Positions 1 through 8,231 of a stretch of DNA of 37,592 nucleotides are shown one piece after another. The stretch lies in the NCBI GenBank assembly GCA_035380045.1, contig DAOSWM010000027.1, forward strand, positions 1 to 37,592, in the 5' to 3' direction. The position numbers and the translations under genes are program-made. Source of the stretch: DAOSWM01 sp035380045. Lineage in GTDB: Bacteria > Bacteroidota > Bacteroidia > Bacteroidales > Tenuifilaceae. The notes below the pieces were generated by a model. The model saw only the letters and a list, made by a program, of their open reading frames with translations, ran no database searches and was not told the DNA's origin. Position 1 is the stretch's first letter; the number at the start of each line of letters is the position of its first letter.

Positions 1-23
1 GAGTTCGAGTCTCGTTTTCCGCT
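1..23 (+). tRNA. partial tRNA, 3' end, probably tRNA-Gly
   Basis: The window opens inside the T arm of a tRNA. The T loop TTCGAGT is preceded by GAG and followed by the complementary CTCGT. The 3' acceptor strand TTTCCGC and a T discriminator follow, ending at base 23. No CCA is encoded. The implied 5' acceptor strand is GCGGAAA. That strand, U73 and this T arm closely resemble bacterial tRNA-Gly. The anticodon lies outside the window, so the amino acid identity is inferred. Confidence 0.75.
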
Positions 24-71
24 CTTTATGAAAAAACCATTTAAGATTGCATTGTAATTGAATAACTTTGA

Positions 72-103
72 ATTGAATCTTTTACTAAAAAGTTGTACCT
101 TTG
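72..103 (+). promoter_or_regulatory. putative clpX promoter, Bacteroidota type
   Basis: TACCTTTG at 96-103 fits the Bacteroidota -7 element TAnnTTTG exactly. ATTG at 72-75, 20 bases upstream, is a 3-of-4 match to the -33 element TTTG. The clpX ATG follows 34 bases after the -7 box. The site lies between the tRNA end and clpX, which suggests clpX has its own promoter. Confidence 0.5.
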
Positions 104-137
104 TGGTTTAATTTTCTGATTTATTTTATACTAGGAG

Positions 138-1364
138 ATGAAAAATACCGACAGATGCTCGTTCTGTGGGCGCGATCGCAAGGATGTAAATATTCTTGTA
201 GCAGGTGCCAACGCATTTATTTGCGATCTATGTGCCGAACAAGCCAATCTTATTATACGTGAGGAGCTAAAGAAAAAAGGCGAGTTTAAACTCAATAAAA
301 GCAAACTACTCAAACCCACAGAAATTCGTAATTTTCTATCACAGTATGTAATAGGACAAGACGAGGCTAAAAAGTACCTGGCCGTTGCCGTATACAACCA
401 CTACAAAAGGCTAATGCAAGCACAGGGGAAGGATGAGGAGGTTGAGATTGAAAAATCGAACATACTTTTAGTTGGTGAAACAGGAACAGGAAAAACGCTT
501 CTTGCCCGTACAATAGCTCGCATGCTCCACGTACCTTTCACCATTGTTGACGCAACGGTACTAACCGAGGCTGGTTACGTTGGCGAGGATGTTGAAAGCA
601 TCCTTACCCGGTTGCTTCAAGCAGCCGACTATAACGTTGAGGCGGCTGAAAAAGGGATAGTTTTCATAGATGAGATTGATAAGATTGCCCGCAAAAGTGA
701 TAATCCTTCCATAACCCGAGACGTTTCAGGAGAAGGCGTTCAGCAAGCCATGCTTAAGCTGCTTGAAGGCTCCAAGGTGAATGTTCCTCCACAGGGAGGG
801 AGGAAACACCCCGAACAAAAAATGATTGAGGTTGATACTAAAAACATTCTCTTCATTTGTGGTGGAGCCTTTGAAGGAATTCAACGTAAAATTGCGCAAC
901 GCCTCAACACACAGGTTGTAGGATATGGAGCCAGCAAACATCGCGAGGAGATTGACAAGGACAATCTTCTTCAGTATATTGCTCCTCAAGATCTTCGCTC
1001 ATACGGTTTAATTCCTGAAATTATTGGCAGGCTGCCTGTGGTTACTTACTTAAGCCCACTCGACAGGGATGCGTTACGCAGCATTCTAACCGAACCCAAA
1101 AACGCAATTATTAAGCAGTACGTTAAGCTTTTTGAGTACGATAATATTAAGCTAACAATTGATGAAGAGGTTCTCGATTACATTGTTGACAAGGCCATTG
1201 AGTTTAAACTTGGGGCAAGGGGACTACGTTCTATCTGCGAGGTAATAATGATTGATGCCATGTTCGATTTACCGTCGAATAACCAGAAGTCAATCCGTAT
1301 AACCTTGGATTACGCAACCAAGAAGTTGGAGAAAGCAAACATTAAAAGGTTAAAAGCAGCGTAA
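138..1364 (+). CDS. clpX: ATP-dependent Clp protease ATP-binding subunit ClpX
   Basis: AAA+ unfoldase that recognises substrates and feeds them to the ClpP peptidase in the cytoplasm. The 408 residues match the usual family length. The N-terminal zinc-binding domain has cysteines at 7, 10, 29 and 32. Walker A (GETGTGKT) is at 113-120, the pore loop GYVGED at about 147-152 and Walker B (FIDEID) near 176-181. The RKH loop is present (GGRKHPEQ), as is the C-terminal small AAA+ subdomain (KLGARGLRSICE). The ATG at 138 places the zinc finger at the expected distance. clpP is not adjacent. Its stop lies two bases from the stop of the convergent folA, so no separate terminator fits between them. Confidence 0.98.
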   Translation: MKNTDRCSFCGRDRKDVNILVAGANAFICDLCAEQANLIIREELKKKGEFKLNKSKLLKPTEIRNFLSQYVIGQDEAKKYLAVAVYNHYKRLMQAQGKDEEVEIEKSNILLVGETGTGKTLLARTIARMLHVPFTIVDATVLTEAGYVGEDVESILTRLLQAADYNVEAAEKGIVFIDEIDKIARKSDNPSITRDVSGEGVQQAMLKLLEGSKVNVPPQGGRKHPEQKMIEVDTKNILFICGGAFEGIQRKIAQRLNTQVVGYGASKHREEIDKDNLLQYIAPQDLRSYGLIPEIIGRLPVVTYLSPLDRDALRSILTEPKNAIIKQYVKLFEYDNIKLTIDEEVLDYIVDKAIEFKLGARGLRSICEVIMIDAMFDLPSNNQKSIRITLDYATKKLEKANIKRLKAA

Positions 1365-1366
1365 AT

Positions 1367-1849
1367 TTATCTTCTAACATAGTTTACGAAAGTGTATTCA
1401 GGCTCGCTGCTATCAGCGGGCTTTTTCCTTTCGATGCTTTCTGCAATCCACGTATTCTCATCAATTTCAGGGAAGTATGTATCGCCTTCGTAAGCTCTGT
1501 GAATTCGTGTTATGTAGAGTTTTTTTGCCAAGGGCAATGCTTCCCGGTAAAGTTCACCTCCTCCGATAATAAAAACTTCATCATAGTTAGGGCATAAACC
1601 TAATGCCGTTTCAAGGGAGTTAACAACCTGGCAACCCTCGGCCCTGTATTTTTCGTTTCTGCTTACTACAATATTGGTGCGTTTTGGCAAGGCTTTGCCA
1701 ATGCTCTCGAAAGTTTTTCGACCCATAATAATGCAGTGGCCTGTGGTTAACAACTTAAACCGCTTTAAATCCTCCGAAATATGCCAAATTAGCTGGTTGT
1801 TTTTACCAATTACGTTATTCTCCGCTATTGCAACAATTATTGAAATCAT
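1367..1849 (-). CDS. folA: dihydrofolate reductase
   Basis: Reduces dihydrofolate to tetrahydrofolate with NADPH, regenerating the cofactor oxidised by the neighbouring thymidylate synthase. I start at 1849, giving MISIIVAIAENNVIG at the N terminus and 160 residues, the normal DHFR length. A longer start at 1888 would add 13 residues unlike the family and would overlap the thyA stop at 1895 almost directly. The active-site acidic residue is D27 in the stretch WHISEDLKRFK. The NADPH-binding motif GRKTFESIG and IGGGELY are present. It is last in a minus-strand run after thyA, with 45 bases between them, a classic functional pair. Confidence 0.96.
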   Translation of the reverse strand: MISIIVAIAENNVIGKNNQLIWHISEDLKRFKLLTTGHCIIMGRKTFESIGKALPKRTNIVVSRNEKYRAEGCQVVNSLETALGLCPNYDEVFIIGGGELYREALPLAKKLYITRIHRAYEGDTYFPEIDENTWIAESIERKKPADSSEPEYTFVNYVRR

Positions 1850-1894
1850 TTTAATGTAAGATGTATGATGGCAAATGGTAAAAGTCAAATTTCA

Positions 1895-2689
1895 TTATAC
1901 TGCTATGGCTCCCTTGATATGTGGATGAGGATCGTAGCCCTCCAGCTGAAAATCTTCGTATTTGAAATCGAAAATTGATTTTACCCCCGGATTAATAGCC
2001 ATTTTTGGTAGTTTACGGGGTTCGCGGGATAGCTGAAGTTTTACCTGCTCAATGTGGTTCAAATAAATGTGAGCATCGCCGAAGGTGTGCACAAAATCGC
2101 CCAAACCTAGGCCAGTGGCTTGCGCCATCATCATGGTTAGGAGCGCGTACGAAGCGATGTTGAATGGAACGCCCAAAAAAATGTCGGCGCTACGCTGGTA
2201 GAGTTGGCAGGAAAGTTTGCCATTGGCAACATAGAATTGGAACAACGCGTGACACGGGGGTAACGCCATGTTTTCAATCTCACCAACGTTCCATGCGCTA
2301 ACAATGTGCCTCCGCGAATCGGGGTTTTTTGTGAGCGACTCAACAACCTGGGTTATTTGATCGACATGCCTGCCATCGGCAGCAGGCCAGCTTCGCCACT
2401 GGTAGCCATATACGGGTCCAAGGTTTCCTTGCTCATCGGCCCACTCATTCCAAATGGACACACCATTTTCGTTTAAGTACCGTGTGTTTGTATCGCCCTT
2501 AAGGAACCATAGCAACTCGTGTATAATTGACTTTAAATGAAGTTTTTTGGTGGTAAGTAAGGGGAACCCTTCGTTGAGGTCGAATCGCATTTGGTAACCA
2601 AATACGCTGATGGTTCCGGTTCCGGTTCTGTCCGGTTTTTCGACACCGTTCTTTAGAGTATGGTCTAACAATTCGAGGTACTGCTTCAT
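1895..2689 (-). CDS. thyA: thymidylate synthase
   Basis: Converts dUMP to dTMP using methylenetetrahydrofolate. The 264 residues equal the Escherichia coli length. The nucleophile is C146 in LPPCHALFQF, the same number as in E. coli. The dUMP phosphate-binding Arg is in KPDRTGTGT near residue 21. SRRHIVSAWN and the QLYQRSADIFLGVPFN stretch are also present. It is followed by folA and preceded by lpxH with 26 bases between, so it is probably cotranscribed. No flavin-dependent ThyX is seen. Confidence 0.98.
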   Translation of the reverse strand: MKQYLELLDHTLKNGVEKPDRTGTGTISVFGYQMRFDLNEGFPLLTTKKLHLKSIIHELLWFLKGDTNTRYLNENGVSIWNEWADEQGNLGPVYGYQWRSWPAADGRHVDQITQVVESLTKNPDSRRHIVSAWNVGEIENMALPPCHALFQFYVANGKLSCQLYQRSADIFLGVPFNIASYALLTMMMAQATGLGLGDFVHTFGDAHIYLNHIEQVKLQLSREPRKLPKMAINPGVKSIFDFKYEDFQLEGYDPHPHIKGAIAV

Positions 2690-2715
2690 TTCAAAAATCC
2701 TTTTGTGATTAAATG

Positions 2716-3492
2716 CTAAAATCCTTCTCCAACAACTTCCCCTTCTCCTTCCCCGGAATACTTACGAAGAGAAAACTTTTCGCCATCCCAAACACCGTAG
2801 GTATTACTAACAATCCAGTCGCCAAGAAGAACCAGGTTGGAGCTTTGTGAAAGGGAATATACCACTGGTGAGTGCCAGTGACCAAACACAAAAAAGTTGT
2901 AAAGTTGATTCTTCAAAGTTATTCGAGCGAACTTTGTTATTTGCTCGTTTTCCTCCCTGAATTTGTGTGCAATTTCCTTTGAGTAACGGCTGCTTACAGA
3001 CCAACGGTTACCGAACCATAGGGAGAAGTTTGGGTGAAGGCGAGCAAAAAGCCATTGAAGAGTTTTGTTTGTGAATATTGATTTGAGGAGCTTGTAGCCA
3101 GGGTCGCCGGGACCCAACCCATCGCCATGACCAATTAGAAACTTTTTCCCATTGAACTCCCTAACAATGGGCTCCTTATGCAGCGAAACGCCAAGTTCCT
3201 GAGGAAAGTAGTCGAACATCCAAACATCGTGGTTGCCTGTGAAAAAGTGAACGGGTATGCCCGAATCTACAATTTCGGCAACTTTCCCAAGAAACCGAGT
3301 GTAACCCTTGGGAACCACTCTTTTGTACTCGTACCAGAAATCGAAAATATCGCCCAGCAAAAATATTTCGGATGCATCGGTTTTTACCAAATCCAACCAC
3401 TGTACGAAAAGCTTTTCGCGCGAGCGGCTTTCCGTTAGGCTTGGAAGCCCTAAATGCAGATCGGAGGCGAAGTATACTTTTTGCTGGTTCAT
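2716..3492 (-). CDS. lpxH: UDP-2,3-diacylglucosamine diphosphatase (LpxH-like)
   Basis: Calcineurin-like metallophosphoesterase expected to cleave UDP-2,3-diacylglucosamine to lipid X in lipid A synthesis, at the inner face of the membrane. Metal-ligand motifs appear in order: SDLHLG (D11, H13), GDIFDFW (D48), GNHD (N87, H88), GHGDG (H122) and GHWHSP (H205, H207). The length of 258 is slightly above the 240-250 usual for LpxH. The extra is a low-complexity C-terminal tail, GEGEGEVVGEGF, encoded by a purine-rich tract. Nine bases separate it from the upstream lipoprotein gene. LpxH fits better than generic metallophosphoesterases because of the FDFWYEY segment. It implies an outer membrane with lipid A. 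Confidence 0.88.
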   Translation of the reverse strand: MNQQKVYFASDLHLGLPSLTESRSREKLFVQWLDLVKTDASEIFLLGDIFDFWYEYKRVVPKGYTRFLGKVAEIVDSGIPVHFFTGNHDVWMFDYFPQELGVSLHKEPIVREFNGKKFLIGHGDGLGPGDPGYKLLKSIFTNKTLQWLFARLHPNFSLWFGNRWSVSSRYSKEIAHKFREENEQITKFARITLKNQLYNFFVFGHWHSPVVYSLSQSSNLVLLGDWIVSNTYGVWDGEKFSLRKYSGEGEGEVVGEGF

Positions 3493-3501
3493 GCTTTCAC
3501 C

Positions 3502-4677
3502 TTAGATTATTTCCTTTATTTTTCGCTCCAACTCTTTCCCGTAAATATTCTTTGCTACTATATTAAAATCTCTGTCAATCAAATAGTTTGCAGGTATTTT
3601 CGTAACATTATAAACCCTTGCAACATATGAACCTGTTGGATCCAGCTCGCTCACATTAATCCAGGGCAGGCGGGTTAACTGGATTTGATTTACCCAATCC
3701 TCCCTTTTTGTGTCCATAGAAACCTGAAAAATTTCGAGACCTTTTGGGTGATATAAATCGTAAATGTTTTTGTACTCCTGGTTTTCAAGTAAACTTGCCT
3801 GATTGAAGGAAGCCCAGAAATCGAGAAGGATAACCTTGCCTCGTAGCGACGATAGTTTTACTGTATCGCCTTCAGGATTGGGAAGTGAAATTTCGGGTAA
3901 ACTCGGCTCAGCCTCCTCTACCATTTTTCGTATTGCGTAATTGGTTAATCGCTGTTCTTGTCGCTTTATATCAGCCAGCATTCCTTTTGTGTATCCAGAT
4001 TCGGGATAGTAAACTTGGAGTGTAGTTGCAACAATCTTAAGCAATTTTAAATCCTCCGATCGGTCAAAAACGAACCTATTGGGTTCTACTTGCTGATAAG
4101 CTGCCATTACGCTTGCTCGCGAGAGAGGGTTCTCTAAAATGAATGTTGAGCTGAAGTTTCGCTGCTCGTCTATTACTGCCTCATAACTTTGGGATAATCC
4201 CTCTTTAACAAGCTCATTTCTCGTACTTTTGATAAGTTCTGCTAACGAATCGAGTTTTACTTTGGTTTCACTCAGCCTGTCGTTTAGCAACTTCGTTTTC
4301 TCGGAGCCTTGAGAACCCGAAACCTTGTAATTGCTTATGTTGTTTATATCAATTTCAAGTTCAATACTCTCACCAAAATCGGCAAGCAACACAAGTGTGC
4401 TACCTTTCCCCGATTTTACTTTCAGCTGATAGAAGGTGGGCTCCTTTATCGATTTAATTTTAAACCGAAAAGATTCTTTTTGGGGCGATAAAACTGCAGA
4501 ATCGACCGGAAGAACCCTGTCGAACTCTTGTTGCAACAAATAAATTGTTGCTTTCTTTTCAATTCCCGAAATTGTCCCTTTTATGGTAACTCCTGTTTTA
4601 TCCTTACACGACGAAACTATCACCATAACGATGGATACAATCGCAAGTAGAAATAAAATCGAATGTCTATTTTTCAT
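3502..4677 (-). CDS. TlpA-like lipoprotein with degenerate thioredoxin site
   Basis: 391 residues. The signal peptide and lipobox VSSC put the lipidated Cys at position 24. An N-terminal beta-rich region resembles DUF4369 (about residues 28-115), followed by a helical middle and a thioredoxin-fold domain (about 255-391). The usual WCxxC is lost: the site reads DFWASFNQAS, so both cysteines are replaced, by N292 and S295. The cis-Pro segment KIPANYLID is retained. The protein probably sits in the periplasm anchored to a membrane and may have kept a binding role while losing redox activity. The upstream neighbour (4750-5937) is a paralogue with an intact WCNSC. No specific substrate can be named. 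Confidence 0.85.
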   Translation of the reverse strand: MKNRHSILFLLAIVSIVMVIVSSCKDKTGVTIKGTISGIEKKATIYLLQQEFDRVLPVDSAVLSPQKESFRFKIKSIKEPTFYQLKVKSGKGSTLVLLADFGESIELEIDINNISNYKVSGSQGSEKTKLLNDRLSETKVKLDSLAELIKSTRNELVKEGLSQSYEAVIDEQRNFSSTFILENPLSRASVMAAYQQVEPNRFVFDRSEDLKLLKIVATTLQVYYPESGYTKGMLADIKRQEQRLTNYAIRKMVEEAEPSLPEISLPNPEGDTVKLSSLRGKVILLDFWASFNQASLLENQEYKNIYDLYHPKGLEIFQVSMDTKREDWVNQIQLTRLPWINVSELDPTGSYVARVYNVTKIPANYLIDRDFNIVAKNIYGKELERKIKEII

Positions 4678-4749
4678 ACATAATTGAATTCTAGAGTTAA
4701 TATTTTAAAAATGTCTCACGTTATGATACAAGCAACATACTTCACTCTC

Positions 4750-5937
4750 CTATGGGAATAACTTTTTGAGCACCTGATCAAGTTCCTGTGCCGACAGGTT
4801 CTTCGCTTTAACCACTCCATTCCTGTCAATAAGATAGTTAGCAGGGATTGCATTTATTCTTAACGAATCAATTACCGGTGAATGCCAACCCAGCGAGTCG
4901 AAAGCATGCAGCCAGGTTAGCGAATCGGTTTCAATGGCTTTTAATAAGTCTTCGCTCCTATCGTCTAACGAAAACTGAACTATTTCAAACCCTTTTTGCT
5001 TATACTTTTTATATGTGGACTTGTAGTTTCTCCCTTCCGAACCACAAGAATTACACCATGTAGCCCAAAAATCGATAAGGGTATACCTCTTGCCTATCTG
5101 CCTAATTCTAATTTGTTCACCATTTAGTAGAATCAACGAAACATCGGGAAGAACGGAGTCAACATCAAACATACTCTTTTGCTTCTCGTATAATTCCAGC
5201 TGTCTGCCCATTTTCTCAACATTACTGTGCAGATTCCTCACCAGCTGATTATTCGGATACATAGGGTAAAGGCTTGAGTCAACCATCCTAAAGAGAGAGA
5301 AGTCGTTGAGCTTATTTAAAACCCTACGTTCACTATCGTACTGTTGATAAAGAGCCAGAATTGCTGCGAGGCTGTATCGGTTCTCCATAATGAAGGTTAC
5401 CGTGAACTGTTTATGGTCTGCCAGGAGTTTCAAGTATGAAGAGTCTACCACACACTTAATTGAATCAAACTTTGGGTTCTCTCGGTTACTCCTAAAGTAG
5501 GATGAAAGCGAATCAATAGATTGAACCGTGGCATTTAAGTGTAAATTTAAGGAACGAACCAGTTCAGAACCCCTAGAACCCGAAACATGGTATAAACTCG
5601 CAAAACCTCCTGACTCTGAAACGATTTCAACCTTCTCCTTGGGTTCAACAAGAATAACTACAGGCTCCTTTTCGTCCTGAATTTGAAGCAGTAAGAACCT
5701 AGTTTCAGGCAAAAGGACACTAAAATGAAAAGCTCCTTCACTATTTGTTGAAGTTGAATCAATAGTTGTTAATAAATTATCACCGACCTCCCTTAACAAT
5801 ACCCAAGCATTGGGTTTCCCTTTCACAACACCTGAAATCTCTGAATAGTTTGTTTGTTTGTTACAGGCAAAGAGCAGCAAGAACAAGCCAAATATAAATA
5901 ACGAAACAACCAAACTAATTCTACTGCTACTCCTCAT
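4750..5937 (-). CDS. TlpA family thiol-disulfide oxidoreductase lipoprotein
   Basis: 395 residues. The lipobox LFAC gives lipidated C25, followed by a DUF4369-like beta region, a helical linker and a C-terminal thioredoxin/TlpA domain. The redox site WATWCNSCG has C295 and C298, and the cis-Pro loop AIPANYLIDRNG is intact. Known members of this family reduce or isomerise periplasmic thiols; the partner here is unknown. It is the first gene of a minus-strand run that continues, after a 72-base spacer, to the degenerate paralogue, then lpxH, thyA and folA. A palindrome (5938-5955) abuts the start codon. Confidence 0.9.
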   Translation of the reverse strand: MRSSSRISLVVSLFIFGLFLLLFACNKQTNYSEISGVVKGKPNAWVLLREVGDNLLTTIDSTSTNSEGAFHFSVLLPETRFLLLQIQDEKEPVVILVEPKEKVEIVSESGGFASLYHVSGSRGSELVRSLNLHLNATVQSIDSLSSYFRSNRENPKFDSIKCVVDSSYLKLLADHKQFTVTFIMENRYSLAAILALYQQYDSERRVLNKLNDFSLFRMVDSSLYPMYPNNQLVRNLHSNVEKMGRQLELYEKQKSMFDVDSVLPDVSLILLNGEQIRIRQIGKRYTLIDFWATWCNSCGSEGRNYKSTYKKYKQKGFEIVQFSLDDRSEDLLKAIETDSLTWLHAFDSLGWHSPVIDSLRINAIPANYLIDRNGVVKAKNLSAQELDQVLKKLFP

Positions 5938-5955
5938 ATTTTATTGGAATAAAAT
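5938..5955. repeat. 18-base A/T palindrome at the lipoprotein start
   Basis: ATTTTATT-GG-AATAAAAT is a perfect inverted repeat directly next to the ATG of the minus-strand TlpA-type lipoprotein. With only two central bases it is a poor RNA hairpin but a possible operator. Its position would let a bound protein or a stem block translation initiation. Role inferred only. Confidence 0.45.
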
Positions 5956-6011
5956 GCGACACCTAAATCCACAAAAAACCAAAACAACATATTGTATCAC
6001 AAAAACTTAAC

Positions 6012-6023
6012 AATACTAGTATT
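6012..6023. repeat. 12-base perfect palindrome between divergent genes
   Basis: AATACTAGTATT is perfectly self-complementary. It lies in the 332-base region between the divergent lipoprotein and glycogen operons. It could be a dimeric regulator site. An A/T-rich palindrome of this size can occur by chance. Confidence 0.35.
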
Positions 6024-6032
6024 AGAATGATG

Positions 6033-6040
6033 CAAATTTA
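6033..6040 (-). promoter_or_regulatory. putative -7 element for the lipoprotein operon
   Basis: On the minus strand this reads TAAATTTG, an exact TAnnTTTG match, about 95 bases upstream of the lipoprotein ATG at 5937. No good TTTG lies at 19-21 bases spacing; the nearest candidate, TTTA, is 23 bases away. Weak evidence. Confidence 0.35.
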
Positions 6041-6134
6041 ACTAAAATATTACAGCAACTTACTAAACGAAGGATTTAAAAATTCCTTAAATTGTACTGA
6101 AATAATTTTGAAACAAACAAGTAAAATTCATCAT

Positions 6135-6142
6135 TATTTTTG
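6135..6142 (+). promoter_or_regulatory. putative -7 element for the glycogen operon
   Basis: TATTTTTG matches TAnnTTTG. A TTTG at 6107-6110 lies 24 bases upstream, longer than the usual 19-21. It would give a leader of roughly 120 bases that is very T-rich (a long T run near 6191-6200). The rest of the 5938-6269 region holds only the palindromes listed separately. Confidence 0.35.
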
Positions 6143-6269
6143 TATATTTCCATGTTGGGGGCAAGCAATAAGTACTATAATGGTTTTTACAATTTTTTTT
6201 TATTAAACATTTTTACAATCATTTTCCTTCGTTTCAACCTATACTAAACATTAAAATGATGTACAAAGC

Positions 6270-8210
6270 ATGAACTATCTTGATTTTGACAAGAATGAAC
6301 TGGTTAACCTAGAGTACTCTCTAAACAGGGAGATACTTAGCACAAACCGTGCTGGAGGATACTTTAGTACAACTATTGTTCTGTGTAATACTCGAAAGTA
6401 TCATGGTTTGATGGTACTTCCACTTGAACAGTTCGATGGAGAAAACCATGTCTTACTTTCGTCGGTTGATGAAACCGTGGTTCAACGAGGCAAAGAGTTT
6501 AACCTTGGTATTCATCGTTACCCCGGTATTTACGAACCTCGAGGACATAAATACATTGTTGATTTTACCTACGAACCCACACCAAAGGTTACCTACCGGG
6601 TTGGTGGAGTAATTCTTGAGAAAGAATTGCTATTTGTACATAACGAGGAACAGTTTATGATTCGATATTCGCTAGTGGATGCTCACAGTCCCACTCGTTT
6701 AAGAGTAAAACCATTTTTGGCCTTTAGAAATGTTCATAAACTCTCCAAATCGAATCTTTACGCGAATAAACGTTTCAAGGAAATTGCAAATGGGGTTAAA
6801 TACAAACTATATAACGGTTTCCCCTACCTCCACATGCAGCTTAATAAAGCCAACGAATTTGTTCCTGTTCCCGACTGGTACTATAACCTTGAGTACATGG
6901 AGGAGATTAAGCGGGGCTACGAAGCCCACGAAGATTTATTTGTTCCAGGTTTTTTTGAAATCCCCATCAAAAAGGGTGAAAGCATAATCTTTTCGGCTTC
7001 TACCGTTGAGCAAAATCCTGCATCCCTAACCCGAAAATATAACGCAGAAATTTTGCGAAGACCACAAAAAGACACGTTTGAAAACTGCCTTCGTAACGCT
7101 GCGCAACAGTTCATTGTAAAACAGGGAAAGCAATCAGAAATAATTGCCGGATTCCCTTGGTTCGGTCGCTGGGGACGCGACACATTTATCGCTTTGCCGG
7201 GGCTCACCCTTTCGGTTGATGACCCAAAATCGTGCAAAGCTGTGCTCGATACCATGTCGGCAGAACTCAAAGGCGGACTGTTCCCCAACGTAGGGAAGGC
7301 AAAGGTAGCTGCCTTCAACTCGGTTGATGCGCCCCTTTGGTACTTTTGGGCTATACAAATGTATGTGAATTTCACAAACGATAAGAAAGAAAGCTGGACT
7401 GCCTACGGCAAAAAAATGAAGGCCATTCTTAACGGGTACCGCGAAGGACTCGCCTTCAATATTAAGATGCACGAAAACGGACTTATTTGGGCGGGAGAGA
7501 AAGGCCACGCCTTAACCTGGATGGATGCCGTTGTTTTTGGTCGCCCTGTAACTCCCCGAATCGGGTATGCCGTTGAGATAAACGCATTGTGGTACAATGC
7601 AATTATGTTTACAGTTGAGCTAGCCAAAGCCAACAACGATAGCAAGTTTGTTAAGGAGTGGGAACCCCTCGCTAAAAGAGTATGCGAATCGTTCAAGCAG
7701 ACATTCTGGTTTGAGAAAAAGCAGTACCTAGCTGATTACGTTGACGAACAAGGACAGGATGTGGCGGTAAGGCCAAACCAAATTTTTGCCGCTTCGTTAC
7801 CATACAGTCCAATTTCGGACGACATGAAGGTCGGAGTAATCGATGTTATTGAACGAGAACTTCTTACCCCAAAAGGCTTACGCACACTCGCTCCAAAAAA
7901 CCCGTTATATCATGGAAAATACGAGGGCGATCAGCCTACCCGCGATTCGGCATACCACCAGGGTACTGTATGGCCATGGTTAATGGGACATTTCGTTGAT
8001 GCGTACTACAAGCTACACGGGAAAAGAGCCAACTCTATAGCAAAAAACCTGCTCAACTCCATCGAGGAGGATATGTGTAAGTACGGTATTTGCTCAGTTG
8101 CTGAGGTGTACGACGGCGACCCTCCCCACCGCCCTGCCGGAGCCATTTCTCAAGCATGGAGCGTGGCCGAAATACTTAGGGTAAAACGACTATATGAACA
8201 AAATTTGTAG
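6270..8210 (+). CDS. amylo-alpha-1,6-glucosidase (glycogen debranching enzyme, GH133-like)
   Basis: 646 residues. The N-terminal beta-rich debranching domain (about 15-240) contains the family start pattern LSTNRAGGYFSTT and NTRKYHGLMV. The C-terminal (alpha/alpha)6 catalytic domain (about 285-640) has the hallmark WFGRWGRDTFIALPG near 296-310. It also has DAPLWYFWAI, NALWYNA and the C-terminal YHQGTVWPWLMG. The enzyme hydrolyses alpha-1,6 branch glucose in glycogen in the cytoplasm. It matches the short archaeal/bacterial type rather than GlgX. It is first in a four-gene alpha-glucan operon, 21 bases before the GT4 gene. The ATG at 6270 places the N-terminal motif correctly. Confidence 0.95.
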   Translation: MNYLDFDKNELVNLEYSLNREILSTNRAGGYFSTTIVLCNTRKYHGLMVLPLEQFDGENHVLLSSVDETVVQRGKEFNLGIHRYPGIYEPRGHKYIVDFTYEPTPKVTYRVGGVILEKELLFVHNEEQFMIRYSLVDAHSPTRLRVKPFLAFRNVHKLSKSNLYANKRFKEIANGVKYKLYNGFPYLHMQLNKANEFVPVPDWYYNLEYMEEIKRGYEAHEDLFVPGFFEIPIKKGESIIFSASTVEQNPASLTRKYNAEILRRPQKDTFENCLRNAAQQFIVKQGKQSEIIAGFPWFGRWGRDTFIALPGLTLSVDDPKSCKAVLDTMSAELKGGLFPNVGKAKVAAFNSVDAPLWYFWAIQMYVNFTNDKKESWTAYGKKMKAILNGYREGLAFNIKMHENGLIWAGEKGHALTWMDAVVFGRPVTPRIGYAVEINALWYNAIMFTVELAKANNDSKFVKEWEPLAKRVCESFKQTFWFEKKQYLADYVDEQGQDVAVRPNQIFAASLPYSPISDDMKVGVIDVIERELLTPKGLRTLAPKNPLYHGKYEGDQPTRDSAYHQGTVWPWLMGHFVDAYYKLHGKRANSIAKNLLNSIEEDMCKYGICSVAEVYDGDPPHRPAGAISQAWSVAEILRVKRLYEQNL

Positions 8211-8231
8211 CACTAAATCATACATTCAGCT

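Noticed and set aside
1850..1888. Upstream start for folA
   Set aside because: Adds 13 residues before the conserved MISIIVAIAENN start, unlike DHFR.
6917..7508. Two minus-strand open frames inside the debranching enzyme gene
   Set aside because: Overlap strong GH133 motifs; compositions are typical antisense shadows.
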